From Aeromonas veronii (GTDB lineage: Bacteria; Pseudomonadota; Gammaproteobacteria; Enterobacterales; Aeromonadaceae), in the NCBI GenBank assembly GCA_041319085.1, contig CP101033.1, forward strand, positions 2,444,501 through 2,508,500: DNA of 64,000 nucleotides. The letters run 5' to 3'. The position numbers were made by a program, and so were the translations under genes. Each line of letters opens with the position of its first letter. Position 1 is the stretch's first letter. The notes beneath the pieces were generated by a model. It was given only the letters and a program-made list of their open reading frames with translations. It made no database searches and was not told the origin of the DNA. Below, in pieces: positions 1-8,734 of this stretch.

Positions 1-143
1 AGCTTCACCACTTTGCGAACGGTCGGGGTGACTGACCGTTTGCCCAGCAGAAGTAAACCACGCATCTGGTATTACCGGAAAGCCACCACCCCCCCCTGTG
101 GTCGCCGTAAGAGATCAAAAAATCCCTGCATACCCGAGACAAG

Positions 144-1406
144 CCTTAGCCATCCCCTCATATGAGCGAGGCGTGACGCGGCTTTCGGGGTATGATCGCC
201 GGTATTGACCGACAAATACCGAGCGACAGCCCGCCATGTTCAATCACGAGATGATCCTTAACCACATCGATGACATATTCGGCCACGACATGCATGCCAA
301 GCGTGCCTTGTCGCTCGCCAATGCCACTCTTGGCGTTATCGAGTCAGGAGCATTAGCCATTCATGCCATCGGCAATGGCCTCTCGCTGGCCAACGGGCTG
401 GAGCGAAAGCATGCCGTCAAACAGGTCGACCGCCTGCTCACCAACACCAAGCTCAATGTCTGGAACCTGTTTGATGACTGGGTGCCCTATGTGGTGGCCG
501 AGCGCACCGAAATCGTCGTTTCAATGGACTGGACCGAATTTGATGCGGATGACCACAGTACCCTGGTTATCAGCCTGCAAACCAGCCATGGCCGCAACAC
601 GCCGCTCTTGTGGAAGACCCACCAGAAATCCCTGCTCAAAGGCCAGCGCAATGCCCATGAGAAAGCGCTGCTGACCAAGCTCAAACAGACCTTGCCGGAA
701 GGGGTATTTGTCACCGTGGTCGCCGACCGGGGCTTTGGCTATAGGGAGCTGTTTGAATGCCTTGAGCAAGAGCTGGACTTTGCGTATGTCATTCGTTTTA
801 AAGGAAATATTCTGGTTGGCTATCCCGATATGGAACAGGTGCCAGCCAGTGACTGGCTGACGCCAACCGGACGGACTCGCACACTCAAAGAGGTGGAGCT
901 CACCGGCCAGCGGCAACGGGTCGAGCGGGTCTATTGCTGTCACAAGAGCGGCATGAAAGAGCCCTGGTTTCTAGCCAGCAATCGGGTCGATTTGAGCGCC
1001 GCCAAGGCATTGCAACTCTACGGCCAACGCTGGGGTATCGAGACCAGTTTTCGTGACATCAAGGACTACAAATTCGGCATGGGGATGGGAGAGGTACACA
1101 TCAAAAATCCGGCCCGCCGCGACCGGCTGTTTCTGTTCAGTGCGCTGGCGATAGTGCTGTTAACCCTGCTGGGCAAGGCGGGTGACAGTGCAGGTCTGGA
1201 GCGGACCATCAAGGTCAATACGAGCAAAACGCGGACCTACTCGTTCTTCCGGCAGGGGGTCATTTATTACCAATTACTGCCCAAGATGAAAGAGGACTAT
1301 GCTCGCTTACTGATGGAAAAGTTCACCTATTACCTGAAGCAGCACCGGTTATATACCCGCACATTTGGAATTATTTGAGTCTTAAAAAATGAGGGGATCA
1401 GTAAGG
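144..1406 (+). mobile_element. Complete IS4-family insertion sequence, 1263 bp
   Basis: The ends are imperfect inverted repeats of 18 bp: CCTTAGCCATCCCCTCAT at 144-161 against CCTTACTGATCCCCTCAT read inwards from 1406 to 1389 (15 of 18 identical). The element is flanked by AGACAAG at 137-143 and again at 1407-1413, a 7-bp target duplication. The related integrase at 20440-20450 carries this heptamer once in an uninterrupted context, which confirms the duplication. It contains one transposase gene. Intact ends, target repeats and open frame suggest a recent insertion into an already decayed integrase. Confidence 0.9.
236..1378 (+). CDS. IS4-family transposase
   Basis: A 380-residue DDE transposase that fills the insertion sequence. 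The first catalytic Asp is in VVSMDWTEFD, the second in VVADRGFGY, and the Glu lies in YGQRWGIETSFRDIK, a perfect Y-(2)-R-(3)-E-(6)-K signature of the IS4 family. The protein would cut and rejoin the element ends at 144 and 1406. The frame is complete with no internal stop, so the element may be active. I did not assign it to a named IS. Confidence 0.92.
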   Translation: MFNHEMILNHIDDIFGHDMHAKRALSLANATLGVIESGALAIHAIGNGLSLANGLERKHAVKQVDRLLTNTKLNVWNLFDDWVPYVVAERTEIVVSMDWTEFDADDHSTLVISLQTSHGRNTPLLWKTHQKSLLKGQRNAHEKALLTKLKQTLPEGVFVTVVADRGFGYRELFECLEQELDFAYVIRFKGNILVGYPDMEQVPASDWLTPTGRTRTLKEVELTGQRQRVERVYCCHKSGMKEPWFLASNRVDLSAAKALQLYGQRWGIETSFRDIKDYKFGMGMGEVHIKNPARRDRLFLFSALAIVLLTLLGKAGDSAGLERTIKVNTSKTRTYSFFRQGVIYYQLLPKMKEDYARLLMEKFTYYLKQHRLYTRTFGII

Positions 1407-1491
1407 AGACAAGCGGATGGCTCGTGCAGCGGTTGTCAAAACCGTTTGCTCCGCTCCTGTCGGTCTTGAATAACCGCTCCGCTGGAAAATG

Positions 1492-2583
1492 TTAGCAACC
1501 ATTTTTGCAAGTGTCAGCGGGGTTTTGCCCCAGTATCCGAACCAGTAACGCCCGGGGTTCACGTACCACATCAGTGCCGACTGCAAGCACCTTACCGTCC
1601 ATACTTGCTGTATATTCGGCCACTACATCCCCAAAAGCATTACGCTGCACAGCAACCTTCTGGCCCTTCTTCACATCGTCACCCAACTTGACGAGAACGT
1701 CTGCAAAGCCACCAGTCGTTGCCCGAATCGAGCTCATTTCATTACCTATGTATGTCTTGTGGCTCTCGGCGGTGGCCCCAAGCTTTCCGTCTATCACCTT
1801 GTAGTGGCTCAATACGTTTAGAGCCCCCTGCAAGCCTCGATCGATCATATCCTGCTGATACACCCGTGGCTCGCCTACTTCTGCGGTTATAGCCGGAATG
1901 CCATTCTCAACAAACGTAGTTTCCATCGACCCTGCTTCACCGGGATCCTTTTTGATTTGGTCGGCAGGGAACAGCTCCGCAATGGTCTTCACATCCGCAT
2001 TACGATAGTCGGCATAGATGAAGAGTGGGTATGCTGTCCCTGTAGACTGGGTGTGATAGTCGATAGCCAAATCGACATTTCCTTTGTAGACCTTGTTCCA
2101 CATCAGCCATGCCTGACGCTCAGGAGCATTACCGGTCTCTTTACCTGGATGGATCCGGTTGTAATCGATCACATCACCGCCGTCGGTCGAAATTGCCCAC
2201 GTACGCGACACACGCTCTAGACCGGAACGGTTGGGGCCAATAACGCCAATGACAGTCCCTTTCATCTTGGCCGGATCAAGTTGTGCCATCGCCTTTTGTA
2301 CGATCCGAACACCATTGAGCTCGTCACCATGAACTCCAGCCTGTAGCAATACTTTTTTACCATCGGCAGCCCCTTTGGCCACCATGATCGGCACGTACCA
2401 ACGTTGGCCGGTCCCGGTCTCAACGCCCTCAAACATAAAGCGGTGCTGGCCTGTAGCCAGATCAGCAACATCGAGTGCTGAAATCACAGGTACGCCTTGG
2501 ACCTTATCCCCTGTGTACTGGGTGGCGGCATGCGCAACCGAACCAAAAAGTGCTAATCCAACAGCAAACGCAACATAACGCAT
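1492..2583 (-). CDS. Secreted succinylglutamate desuccinylase/aspartoacylase-family zinc hydrolase
   Basis: About 363 residues. The ATG at 2583 is preferred to one seven codons upstream because GGAGAG sits just before it and it opens directly into a Sec signal peptide (MRYVAFAVGLALFGSVAHA, cleavage likely after AHA). The M14-like AstE/AspA fold is indicated by GVHGDE (zinc ligands His and Glu, about residue 85) and DYHTQ (third ligand His, about residue 175). The C-terminal part (TGGFADVLVKLGDDVKKGQ) resembles the barrel domain of periplasmic family members. Likely removes an acyl group from an N-acyl amino acid or amide in the periplasm; the substrate cannot be told. It stands alone, followed by the IS and integrase debris. 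Confidence 0.8.
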   Translation of the reverse strand: MRYVAFAVGLALFGSVAHAATQYTGDKVQGVPVISALDVADLATGQHRFMFEGVETGTGQRWYVPIMVAKGAADGKKVLLQAGVHGDELNGVRIVQKAMAQLDPAKMKGTVIGVIGPNRSGLERVSRTWAISTDGGDVIDYNRIHPGKETGNAPERQAWLMWNKVYKGNVDLAIDYHTQSTGTAYPLFIYADYRNADVKTIAELFPADQIKKDPGEAGSMETTFVENGIPAITAEVGEPRVYQQDMIDRGLQGALNVLSHYKVIDGKLGATAESHKTYIGNEMSSIRATTGGFADVLVKLGDDVKKGQKVAVQRNAFGDVVAEYTASMDGKVLAVGTDVVREPRALLVRILGQNPADTCKNGC

Positions 2584-3097
2584 ACAACTCTCCATGATGC
2601 TCAATATGATTAGTAAATCTCGACTCGATAAGCTGGCAGGCAGTCCAAGGCAAATCTACATGTCGGGATGACTAAGCTATCAAGGCGATATGTCGAGTAT
2701 CTACTTTGGGTTAGAAGAAATGTGATGCCAAGACATAGTTTCTGGCATATTGAATACAAATGAATCCACGCTCCCTTGTGCCGATATGCAAGACCACAAA
2801 ACCAAATCACATCTGCCGTGTTTGATTTCTCTACTTTACCCGCCAGCAAAGGAAAAACGCCCAAACCAAGCAGTTAATCTGTTTAAATTTCAGCTATTTA
2901 TAGAACTTCCCCTGTATGAAATCTCGTAGAAAAAGTTCTTAAAAATGCCAAAATTTCAGCAGATCGGCAGACCTACTCGGTCTGCCCCAGATCGCTTTCC
3001 CGTACAGGTTCCCACTTCCTTTGTCCGGTCTCGTTGTCCTTGCCTGTAAAGGCTGAAGGAGCACGTCAACCCTGACATGCTGCTCCAGCGAGTGTCA
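2584..3097. other. Non-coding stretch between the hydrolase gene and hsdR
   Basis: About 510 bp without a convincing gene. It is AT-rich near 2600-2960. Two stem-loops lie downstream of the hsdR stop: GGCAGACC/GGTCTGCC at 2966-2986 (8-bp perfect stem, 5-nt loop), and GGAGCA/TGCTCC around 3058-3086. Neither has a strong U-run on the minus strand, so they may be weak or Rho-assisted ends of the defence operon. The promoter of the hydrolase gene should lie near 2584-2750 but no clear -35/-10 pair stands out. Confidence 0.5.
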
Positions 3098-6000
3098 TCA
3101 GACAGACGGACTCTGTGTCCGTAATGACTGATGACCAGCCAGCCCCTCGAGCAACAAGTCCAGCAGCATATTCTGCAATGCCCTGGCCTTATCGGGGTGA
3201 GAGAGGTACGTCAGCGACATGCCCTGCTGGGTTTCCATGCGTCCGATGACGGCTTCATCCACTGCATTAGGGAAATCGCCATGCAGAATCGATTCCCGTG
3301 GGTTATTGCGGACCTGTTCCATCAGGGGACCGTTTTCACTCAGCTTGGTCACCATCCCCTGCACCCAGTCGAGCTTGTCCCCATCAGTCACTTCCAGGCC
3401 AAACAGATCGTTCATCCGAGCCAGCAGCTCGGAGAGGAAATCCTTCTTTTCCTCTTTCGGCTTGGCGCTGCCGAGGGAGGCGATTCCCTCCAGCCCATAA
3501 CCGGCAGCATTCTCTTTAAGTTGCAGATCCTGGGTCCGCTTGGCCTTGAGGTGGTAGTGGCTCAGCATCACCGAGGAAAGGTCTACTTGCTCTTCATCCA
3601 GCACCTCTTCCCGCAGCAGAGGCAGCAGGTGGCGTGCAAAGACACACAGCCGCTCCATGTCGTAATCGTCGAAGGGGGTGATCTGGGAGACAAACTCATA
3701 AAACCGCACATAGCCGTTGAGGTTCTTCTTGAACAGCTCCAGCACCGAACGTGCTTCCCCGGCCTCCTTCAGGCGACGTTCGGCATTGACCTGATCGCTA
3801 CCTGAACCGCCCTGTTCCATCAGCCATTTGAGCTGGGTCCGACACTCCCGAATAGCATCGATGGCCAGCCGGTAACGCTTGGCGAAGCGATCTCTGGCCG
3901 GAACGGCGTGCCGCAAGAAGGCATCGGCCCCCCGTTTGGGGTCGAAATAGGCATCGGTAAACGCCACCACCTCGGGCCAGGTGAAGATCCCCTCCCCCTT
4001 GAGCTTGTGGAACAGGTCATAGATCAGGTTGGGGTCCGATACCGAGTCAAGCCGGGCGGTTTCGTAATACTTCTGGAACTCTTCCAGTACATCCTGCGGG
4101 TCGTTCACGAAGTCGAGTACATAGGTACTCTCCTTGCCCGGATAGGTGCGATTGAGCCGCGAGAGGGTCTGGATGCAGTCCACCCCGGTTAAGCGTTTGT
4201 CCACATACATGGCACACAGCTTGGGCTGATCGAACCCAGTCTGGAACTTGTTGGCCACCAGCATCACCTGATAGTCAGCAGTATCGAACGCCTTACGCAT
4301 GTCCCGACCCTTCAGCTCCGGGTTCATGTTCCGCTCGTTCCACGTCTGCCCCTCGTCCTCGATGTCACCCGAGAAGGCCACCATGGCCCGAATGGCTTGA
4401 TAACCCTGGTCCTTGACGTATTTATCGAACGCCAGCTTATAGCGGACCGCCTCCATACGGCTGCTGGTTACCACCATCGCCTTGGCTTGTCCACCCAAGA
4501 GCTTGCCAACATGCTGGCGGAAGTGCTCGACAATCACCTGCACTTTCTGGCCAATGTTGTGCGGGTGCAGCCGCACCCACTGGGATAGCTTGCGCTTGGC
4601 CTTCTTGCTGTCCACTTCTGCATCAGCCGCTTCGCTATCCATCGCCAGCTTGAACGCCAACTGGTAGTTGGTGTAGTTCCGCAACACGTCAAGGATGAAC
4701 CCCTCCTCGATCGCCTGGCGCATGGTGTAAACGTGGAATGGCTCGGGTTTGTTCTCATCCGAAATGGGCAGATGGGGCTTGGGCGGGCGACCGAACAGCT
4801 CCAGCGTCTTGGCCTTCGGGGTAGCAGTGAAGGCGAAGTAGCTGATGTTCTGACTGCCGCCACGGGCAGCCAAGGTCAGGTTCATCACATCCTCGGCCGA
4901 GAGCTCTTCCTCATCATTCAGCTGTTCGGCCATCAACACCTCACGCAACTGACGGGCAGTCTTGCCGGTCTGGCTGGAATGAGCCTCGTCGGCCACCACC
5001 GCAAAGCGGCTGGCCTTCAGGCTGGTACTCTCTTGAATGGCCTTGAGCACATGGGGGAAGGTTTGAATGGTGACGATAATGATCGGCGTGCCCGAGGTTA
5101 ACGCCTCGGCCAACTGAGCCGATTTGCTGCCATCCCCCTCTTCCCGATTGATGCGGGAGATCACCCCGGATGCATGATCGAACTGAGCGATGGTCTCCTG
5201 CAACTGGCTATCGAGCACGGTACGGTCGGTAACGACGATGACGGAATTGAATAGCTTCTCACTCTCTCCGGCATCGGTGTCACGCCGCAGCGATGCGAGC
5301 TGATGGGTCAACCAGGCAATAGAGTTCGACTTGCCCGAGCCCGCCGAGTGCTGAATAAGGTACTTCTGGCCGCTCCCTTCTTGGCTCAGGGCGCTAAGCA
5401 GCGTCTCAACCACCTTCCACTGGTGATAGCGGGGGAAAATCATCGTCTCTTTCTTCTTGCGGCGGCCCAGTGCGTCCTCATCAAAGGTGACTTGCAGATG
5501 CAGATAGCGACCCAGAATATTGAGGAAGGTCTTAGGGGAGAAAATCTCCTGCCACAGGTACTCGCTGGCGAACCCTGTCTCAGGCTGATCGTTCCCTGCC
5601 CCGCCCTTGGCGGTGCCCCGGTTGAACGGCAAGAAGAAGGTATCTGCTCCGGCCAGCCGGGTGGTCATCGCCACCTCGAACTGATTGACGGCAAAGTGCA
5701 CCAAGGCCCCACGGCGAAAGGCCAGCAACGGCTCACGCTTGCCCGCCGTTAGCAGTGGCCGGTCAACGCGGTACTGCTGCTTGGCGTTCTCCAAGCTCTG
5801 TTTGAAGCAAGACTTGAGCTCTAAGGTCGCCACCGGGATGCCGTTGAGAAACAGAGTGAGATCGAGTCGCCCATCATAGCCGTGAGGGCTGTAAACCAGC
5901 TCTGGTACCACCCGCAGTCGGTTCTTGGCATACCGCTCAACCAGCTCTGGGTTAAGGTCATGGTCGGGCTTGAAGGTGGCCACTGCCAGCCGGTGTCCTC

Positions 6001-6301
6001 GGTCCTCTACTTGATGACGGAGTAACCACAAAGTACCTCGCTCATCGCTCTCAAGGGATCGAGCCACGGCGTTGAGCAGATGACGCTCCGGCTCCTCACC
6101 GTAGGTCTTGCAGTATTTCTGCCACCCCTCTGGCTGGCTCTCCTGCACATAGGCGATCAAATCTTCGGGGTAGAGAGCTCGCTCTTTGTCATAGTGTGCC
6201 GACTCACCGACCAACCAACCTGATGCGGCCAGTTGCTCGATGATATGGTCCTGGAAGGCTTTTTCCCGTGCCCTATTTTCCAAACTGAGGTCCAGGCTCA
6301 T
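3098..6301 (-). CDS. hsdR: Type I restriction endonuclease subunit R
   Basis: A full-length 1067-residue motor and nuclease subunit. The N-terminal PD-(D/E)xK nuclease shows DGRLDL (residues 143-148) and ELK (161-163). The superfamily-2 translocase follows: Walker A AGSGKS at 320-325, DEAH box in VVADEAHSSQTG at about 438-441, motif III in AFTATP, and motif VI-like LSRLNRT later. With HsdM and HsdS it forms the complex that translocates and cuts unmethylated foreign DNA. Its ATG (6301) overlaps the hepT stop as ATGA, so it is translationally coupled and is the last gene of the operon. It is separated from hsdS by the mntA-hepT pair. Confidence 0.96.
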   Translation of the reverse strand: MSLDLSLENRAREKAFQDHIIEQLAASGWLVGESAHYDKERALYPEDLIAYVQESQPEGWQKYCKTYGEEPERHLLNAVARSLESDERGTLWLLRHQVEDRGHRLAVATFKPDHDLNPELVERYAKNRLRVVPELVYSPHGYDGRLDLTLFLNGIPVATLELKSCFKQSLENAKQQYRVDRPLLTAGKREPLLAFRRGALVHFAVNQFEVAMTTRLAGADTFFLPFNRGTAKGGAGNDQPETGFASEYLWQEIFSPKTFLNILGRYLHLQVTFDEDALGRRKKKETMIFPRYHQWKVVETLLSALSQEGSGQKYLIQHSAGSGKSNSIAWLTHQLASLRRDTDAGESEKLFNSVIVVTDRTVLDSQLQETIAQFDHASGVISRINREEGDGSKSAQLAEALTSGTPIIIVTIQTFPHVLKAIQESTSLKASRFAVVADEAHSSQTGKTARQLREVLMAEQLNDEEELSAEDVMNLTLAARGGSQNISYFAFTATPKAKTLELFGRPPKPHLPISDENKPEPFHVYTMRQAIEEGFILDVLRNYTNYQLAFKLAMDSEAADAEVDSKKAKRKLSQWVRLHPHNIGQKVQVIVEHFRQHVGKLLGGQAKAMVVTSSRMEAVRYKLAFDKYVKDQGYQAIRAMVAFSGDIEDEGQTWNERNMNPELKGRDMRKAFDTADYQVMLVANKFQTGFDQPKLCAMYVDKRLTGVDCIQTLSRLNRTYPGKESTYVLDFVNDPQDVLEEFQKYYETARLDSVSDPNLIYDLFHKLKGEGIFTWPEVVAFTDAYFDPKRGADAFLRHAVPARDRFAKRYRLAIDAIRECRTQLKWLMEQGGSGSDQVNAERRLKEAGEARSVLELFKKNLNGYVRFYEFVSQITPFDDYDMERLCVFARHLLPLLREEVLDEEQVDLSSVMLSHYHLKAKRTQDLQLKENAAGYGLEGIASLGSAKPKEEKKDFLSELLARMNDLFGLEVTDGDKLDWVQGMVTKLSENGPLMEQVRNNPRESILHGDFPNAVDEAVIGRMETQQGMSLTYLSHPDKARALQNMLLDLLLEGLAGHQSLRTQSPSV

Positions 6302-6759
6302 GGCTGGTCACCTTGCTGCGGCTCTTTTTGCAAGGAAAGTTGCAAAGAAAGCCACACCAGCCCCTGTTCGGCAAAGGTAAAGAGCTGGTCGCTATAACCT
6401 TGGCCAATCACACTACGGATGATCTCGGGGTCGATATTGAGGTAATCGTGCACCAGGGCATTACGCAGTCCGATGATCTTGCGCCAGCCGCTTAACCCCT
6501 CGGCAGGCTGGGCCCCTCGCTGGGCCAGGATCTCGAATGCCTGATAGGCATCCTGCGGACTGTGGCCTGCCAGTGCCTTGGCCCAATGTTTCGCTACTCC
6601 GATACAGGCTTCGATGGACACTTGCAGGGTGCGTTCGGCGGCCCGATATTCCAGATTGGAGAGGGCCCGCTCGGCGAGCAGGGTTCGGATTTCCAGCAGT
6701 TCGGCCTGATAGCGGCCAAGACTCAGGCGAAGGGCGGTGATATAGGCGTTATCGGCCAT
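6298..6759 (-). CDS. hepT: HepT-like HEPN RNase toxin (DUF86)
   Basis: About 153 residues, mostly helical. The HEPN motif RNALVHDY (R-x4-H-x-Y) lies at about residues 123-130; in known HepT proteins Arg and His form the RNase site and the Tyr is the residue AMPylated by MntA. The ATG at 6759 is preferred: AGGAG lies 11 nt upstream, whereas the GTG at 6771 overlaps that ribosome site. It follows mntA with almost no gap and overlaps hsdR (ATGA). The motif is complete, so the toxin is expected to be functional. It was presumably recruited into the restriction operon as an extra defence or addiction module. Confidence 0.9.
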   Translation of the reverse strand: MADNAYITALRLSLGRYQAELLEIRTLLAERALSNLEYRAAERTLQVSIEACIGVAKHWAKALAGHSPQDAYQAFEILAQRGAQPAEGLSGWRKIIGLRNALVHDYLNIDPEIIRSVIGQGYSDQLFTFAEQGLVWLSLQLSLQKEPQQGDQP

Positions 6760-6767
6760 GAGAAACG

Positions 6768-7175
6768 TCACTCCTGGTATGAAGAATGAGTGGGGGAACG
6801 GAAATTGATTTCCATCTGCGACATGATACGGGCTTCTTCACGCAGACGGCGACCCTGGTCGCGGCAAAACAGTATCCGATTGGCATCAACAATGGCAAAG
6901 GCAAGCGGAATGGGGGCCTGATTGATATCGACCACCGACAACTGCCCCTCGGCCAGCCCCAAGGCTCGCTGCCAGTCGAGGGCCAGCAACTCGGGCCGCA
7001 ACCGGTTATCCAGAGAGTCAACCAATTTGACGGGGTCGAAGGCTACCGCCAGATCCCAATCGCTATGGGGCCCAGCGTTCCCCTTGGCGTGGGAACCATA
7101 GAGCCACAACACCATCACCTCGGGGTGAGCGGCAGCGAGGGTGGCTAACTGTGCGGTGAGGGTAGGCAGAGTCAT
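6768..7175 (-). CDS. mntA: MntA-like nucleotidyltransferase antitoxin
   Basis: About 135 residues, a minimal nucleotidyltransferase. The signature GSHAKGNAGPHSDWD fits GS-x10-D-x-D exactly, with a third acidic residue likely in SVVDINQ. Known MntA proteins neutralise HepT by adding AMP units to its HEPN tyrosine. The ATG at 7175 has AGGAG eight bases upstream and is chosen over the GTG at 7184. It precedes hepT directly. Its 5' neighbour is a short broken ORF and a REP-like palindrome, not hsdS itself, so transcription probably continues through about 70 bp of non-coding DNA. Confidence 0.9.
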   Translation of the reverse strand: MTLPTLTAQLATLAAAHPEVMVLWLYGSHAKGNAGPHSDWDLAVAFDPVKLVDSLDNRLRPELLALDWQRALGLAEGQLSVVDINQAPIPLAFAIVDANRILFCRDQGRRLREEARIMSQMEINFRSPTHSSYQE

Positions 7176-7238
7176 ACCATTCACTCCTGTGCGAGAAAAC
7201 GAGAAGGTCTGATGACGCGAATGTCCGATGACGCGATC

Positions 7239-7264
7239 GTTCGATTACGCTTCGCTAATCGAAC
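7239..7264. repeat. REP-like perfect 9-bp inverted repeat
   Basis: GTTCGATTA (7239-7247) and TAATCGAAC (7256-7264) form a perfect 9-bp stem around the loop CGCTTCGC. Read on the minus strand it has the form GTAGGTTCGATTAGCGAAGC, a layout I recognise from dispersed palindromic repeats in many proteobacteria. Beside it, at about 7208-7236, there is an imperfect tandem of GATGACGCG units. The palindrome lies exactly where the short ORF at 7245-7349 loses its family sequence, so it may have disrupted that gene. It could also act as an mRNA stabiliser or attenuator before mntA. Confidence 0.7.
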
Positions 7265-7349
7265 CTACGGGCTTTTCCACCATGGCAGCCTTGCCTTCCA
7301 GTTCGCTCACCTCGTGCTGACCATAACGGAACAATTTGATATCGCTCAT
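7245..7349 (-). pseudogene. Truncated N-terminus of an RM-associated gene downstream of hsdS
   Basis: A 34-codon frame whose ATG (7349-7347) overlaps the hsdS stop as ATGA, the spacing of a real coupled gene. It starts MSDIKLFRYGQHEVSELEG and continues to VEK. From memory this resembles the start of a conserved protein (possibly the DUF5655-type family) often found beside type I restriction genes, typically continuing with EKSLQTLIE. Here family-like sequence stops after VEK and the frame ends inside the REP-like palindrome. I take it as a relic, possibly still translated as a short peptide. The family assignment is tentative. Confidence 0.55.
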
Positions 7350-8734
7350 GCGGCAACCTCGTCGGCGGGTGGCGTCCATCCCCGCAGATCAATCTTGCCG
7401 GTCACGGCGGCAGAGATAAGGGCGCTACGACGTTCTACAAGCAGAGCAATTGCTTCCGTGCATTTTTGAATACAAAGGTCCGTATATTCACTAAGCAAGT
7501 TAAGCTCTTTTGCAATTGCTTTTTGCTCATCAATTGGAGGAACAGGTATTATTTGTTCCCCTAACATAGTTCGACTAATTCTGAGACGGAATCCACCACC
7601 GACCCTACATATATCTTGTATCCACTCTAACCACCCTACAGAATTCGTTAAATAAACTAAAAACTCTGCATCAAAATCATCAGAAGGTTTTAAAATTGCG
7701 TTGTCCACAGATGTAATCATCTTTACATCTAAGTGTGGAGCGAGACAAGATCTACCGACTGGCCCATCTAAACGACAAATGAGTACATCATTAGGCTTAA
7801 CCTCTGTACACTTAAGCGTTTTAAAACTATGCTCTGAAATATATCTAAACCCTTGTTCTTTAAAATGACCGATACCTATATTTCCTGTTTGTAACAGTCG
7901 AACACCTTCGTCAGATATATATGGAGTTTCAATCCAATCACCATCCGTAAAGCTCTTTTTGAAACTTGAAGCAGCATACTTCAATGCATGCGTAACCCAA
8001 TGTTCCGGAACTTGACCAAGCCACTCGACGCAGGAGTCTTTCATGGGGGCATTGGGATTGAGACCCTTGGTCACGGCGTGGGAGATCACCGCCTGCCGTT
8101 TCTCTTTGAGCAGTTCGATCAGCCGCTGCTGCTGGGTAATCAGCCGGTCTATCCGAGCTGTTTCGTAGTCGAGGAAGGCGGCGATAGTCTGCTGCTCCTC
8201 CCATGAAGGAACCGCGATTTTTATATCTATAAGCTCAGAGGAATTTATAGCTGGATAACTAACACCTGTTGAACGAGCAACAACGGAATCAATAAAATGT
8301 CTAGCCCGCAATGCATATTGCGCAAAACCGCTCAACAGACATTTTGGCCTTAACACAGCAAAACCTGTGGAAGCGATCTTCCCATCGAATTCCAATGATA
8401 TTGGTGCAATGGCTTCAAGATATGTTCGAACGGTTGATACGATAATATCGCCTTGTCTGACAACTCTCCTAGCCCGTGAAGGTGCTCCAGAAAACCTCAT
8501 GTTTTCCGTTCTTGTAATACCTTCACTAGACGAAACACCGCCGATATCAATGTAACCAAACTCCATGTCAGGGTCAGTTGATTCACTAAGCACTTCATCA
8601 TTACAGCTAACGATGTATTTCAGAGCCTTGGTTTCCCATGATGACGGACATAGTTGAAGCCACTCCACCCCCGAATCTTTATATTCCGGATAGGGTTGAT
8701 ATTGACCTGTGGTTTTCGGTTCGGCAGCTATCAT
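7346..8734 (-). CDS. hsdS: Type I restriction specificity subunit S
   Basis: About 462 residues from the ATG at 8734, which overlaps the abi stop as ATGA with GGAGAG upstream; longer in-frame extensions are only antisense readings of abi. There are two target-recognition repeats: the first opens with YKDSGVEWLQLCPSSW (about residue 18), the second with MKDSCVEWLGQVPEHW (about residue 231). Each ends in a conserved helix region, PSWEEQQTIAAFLDYETARI (about 176) and PPIDEQKAIAKELN near the end. It sets the bipartite DNA target read by the two half-sites. Both recognition domains are clearly AT-richer than the flanks, as expected for frequently exchanged segments. Confidence 0.95.
   Translation of the reverse strand: MIAAEPKTTGQYQPYPEYKDSGVEWLQLCPSSWETKALKYIVSCNDEVLSESTDPDMEFGYIDIGGVSSSEGITRTENMRFSGAPSRARRVVRQGDIIVSTVRTYLEAIAPISLEFDGKIASTGFAVLRPKCLLSGFAQYALRARHFIDSVVARSTGVSYPAINSSELIDIKIAVPSWEEQQTIAAFLDYETARIDRLITQQQRLIELLKEKRQAVISHAVTKGLNPNAPMKDSCVEWLGQVPEHWVTHALKYAASSFKKSFTDGDWIETPYISDEGVRLLQTGNIGIGHFKEQGFRYISEHSFKTLKCTEVKPNDVLICRLDGPVGRSCLAPHLDVKMITSVDNAILKPSDDFDAEFLVYLTNSVGWLEWIQDICRVGGGFRLRISRTMLGEQIIPVPPIDEQKAIAKELNLLSEYTDLCIQKCTEAIALLVERRSALISAAVTGKIDLRGWTPPADEVAA

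Larger units (their letters stand above)
62..1478 (+). pseudogene. Decayed tyrosine-integrase fragment, split by an IS
   Basis: Bases 62-143 and 1407-1430 match the start of the integrase at 19870-20547 (opposite strand) almost base for base, and about 1437-1478 matches a later part of the same gene. Relative to that copy this one lacks about 100 bp internally (the equivalent of roughly 20320-20417) and has lost one A near 110 (GTAAGAG against GTAAAGAG), which shifts the frame. An IS4-family element sits between 143 and 1407. The recognisable peptide is IWYYRKATTPPCGRR. Bases 1-61 show no match to the upstream part of the other copy and I see nothing recognisable there. Clearly non-functional; the homology is read directly from the sequence. 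Confidence 0.85.

Noticed and set aside
2610..2864. 84-codon minus-strand frame upstream of the hydrolase gene
   Set aside because: No ribosome site or family-like sequence; it overlaps the expected promoter region.
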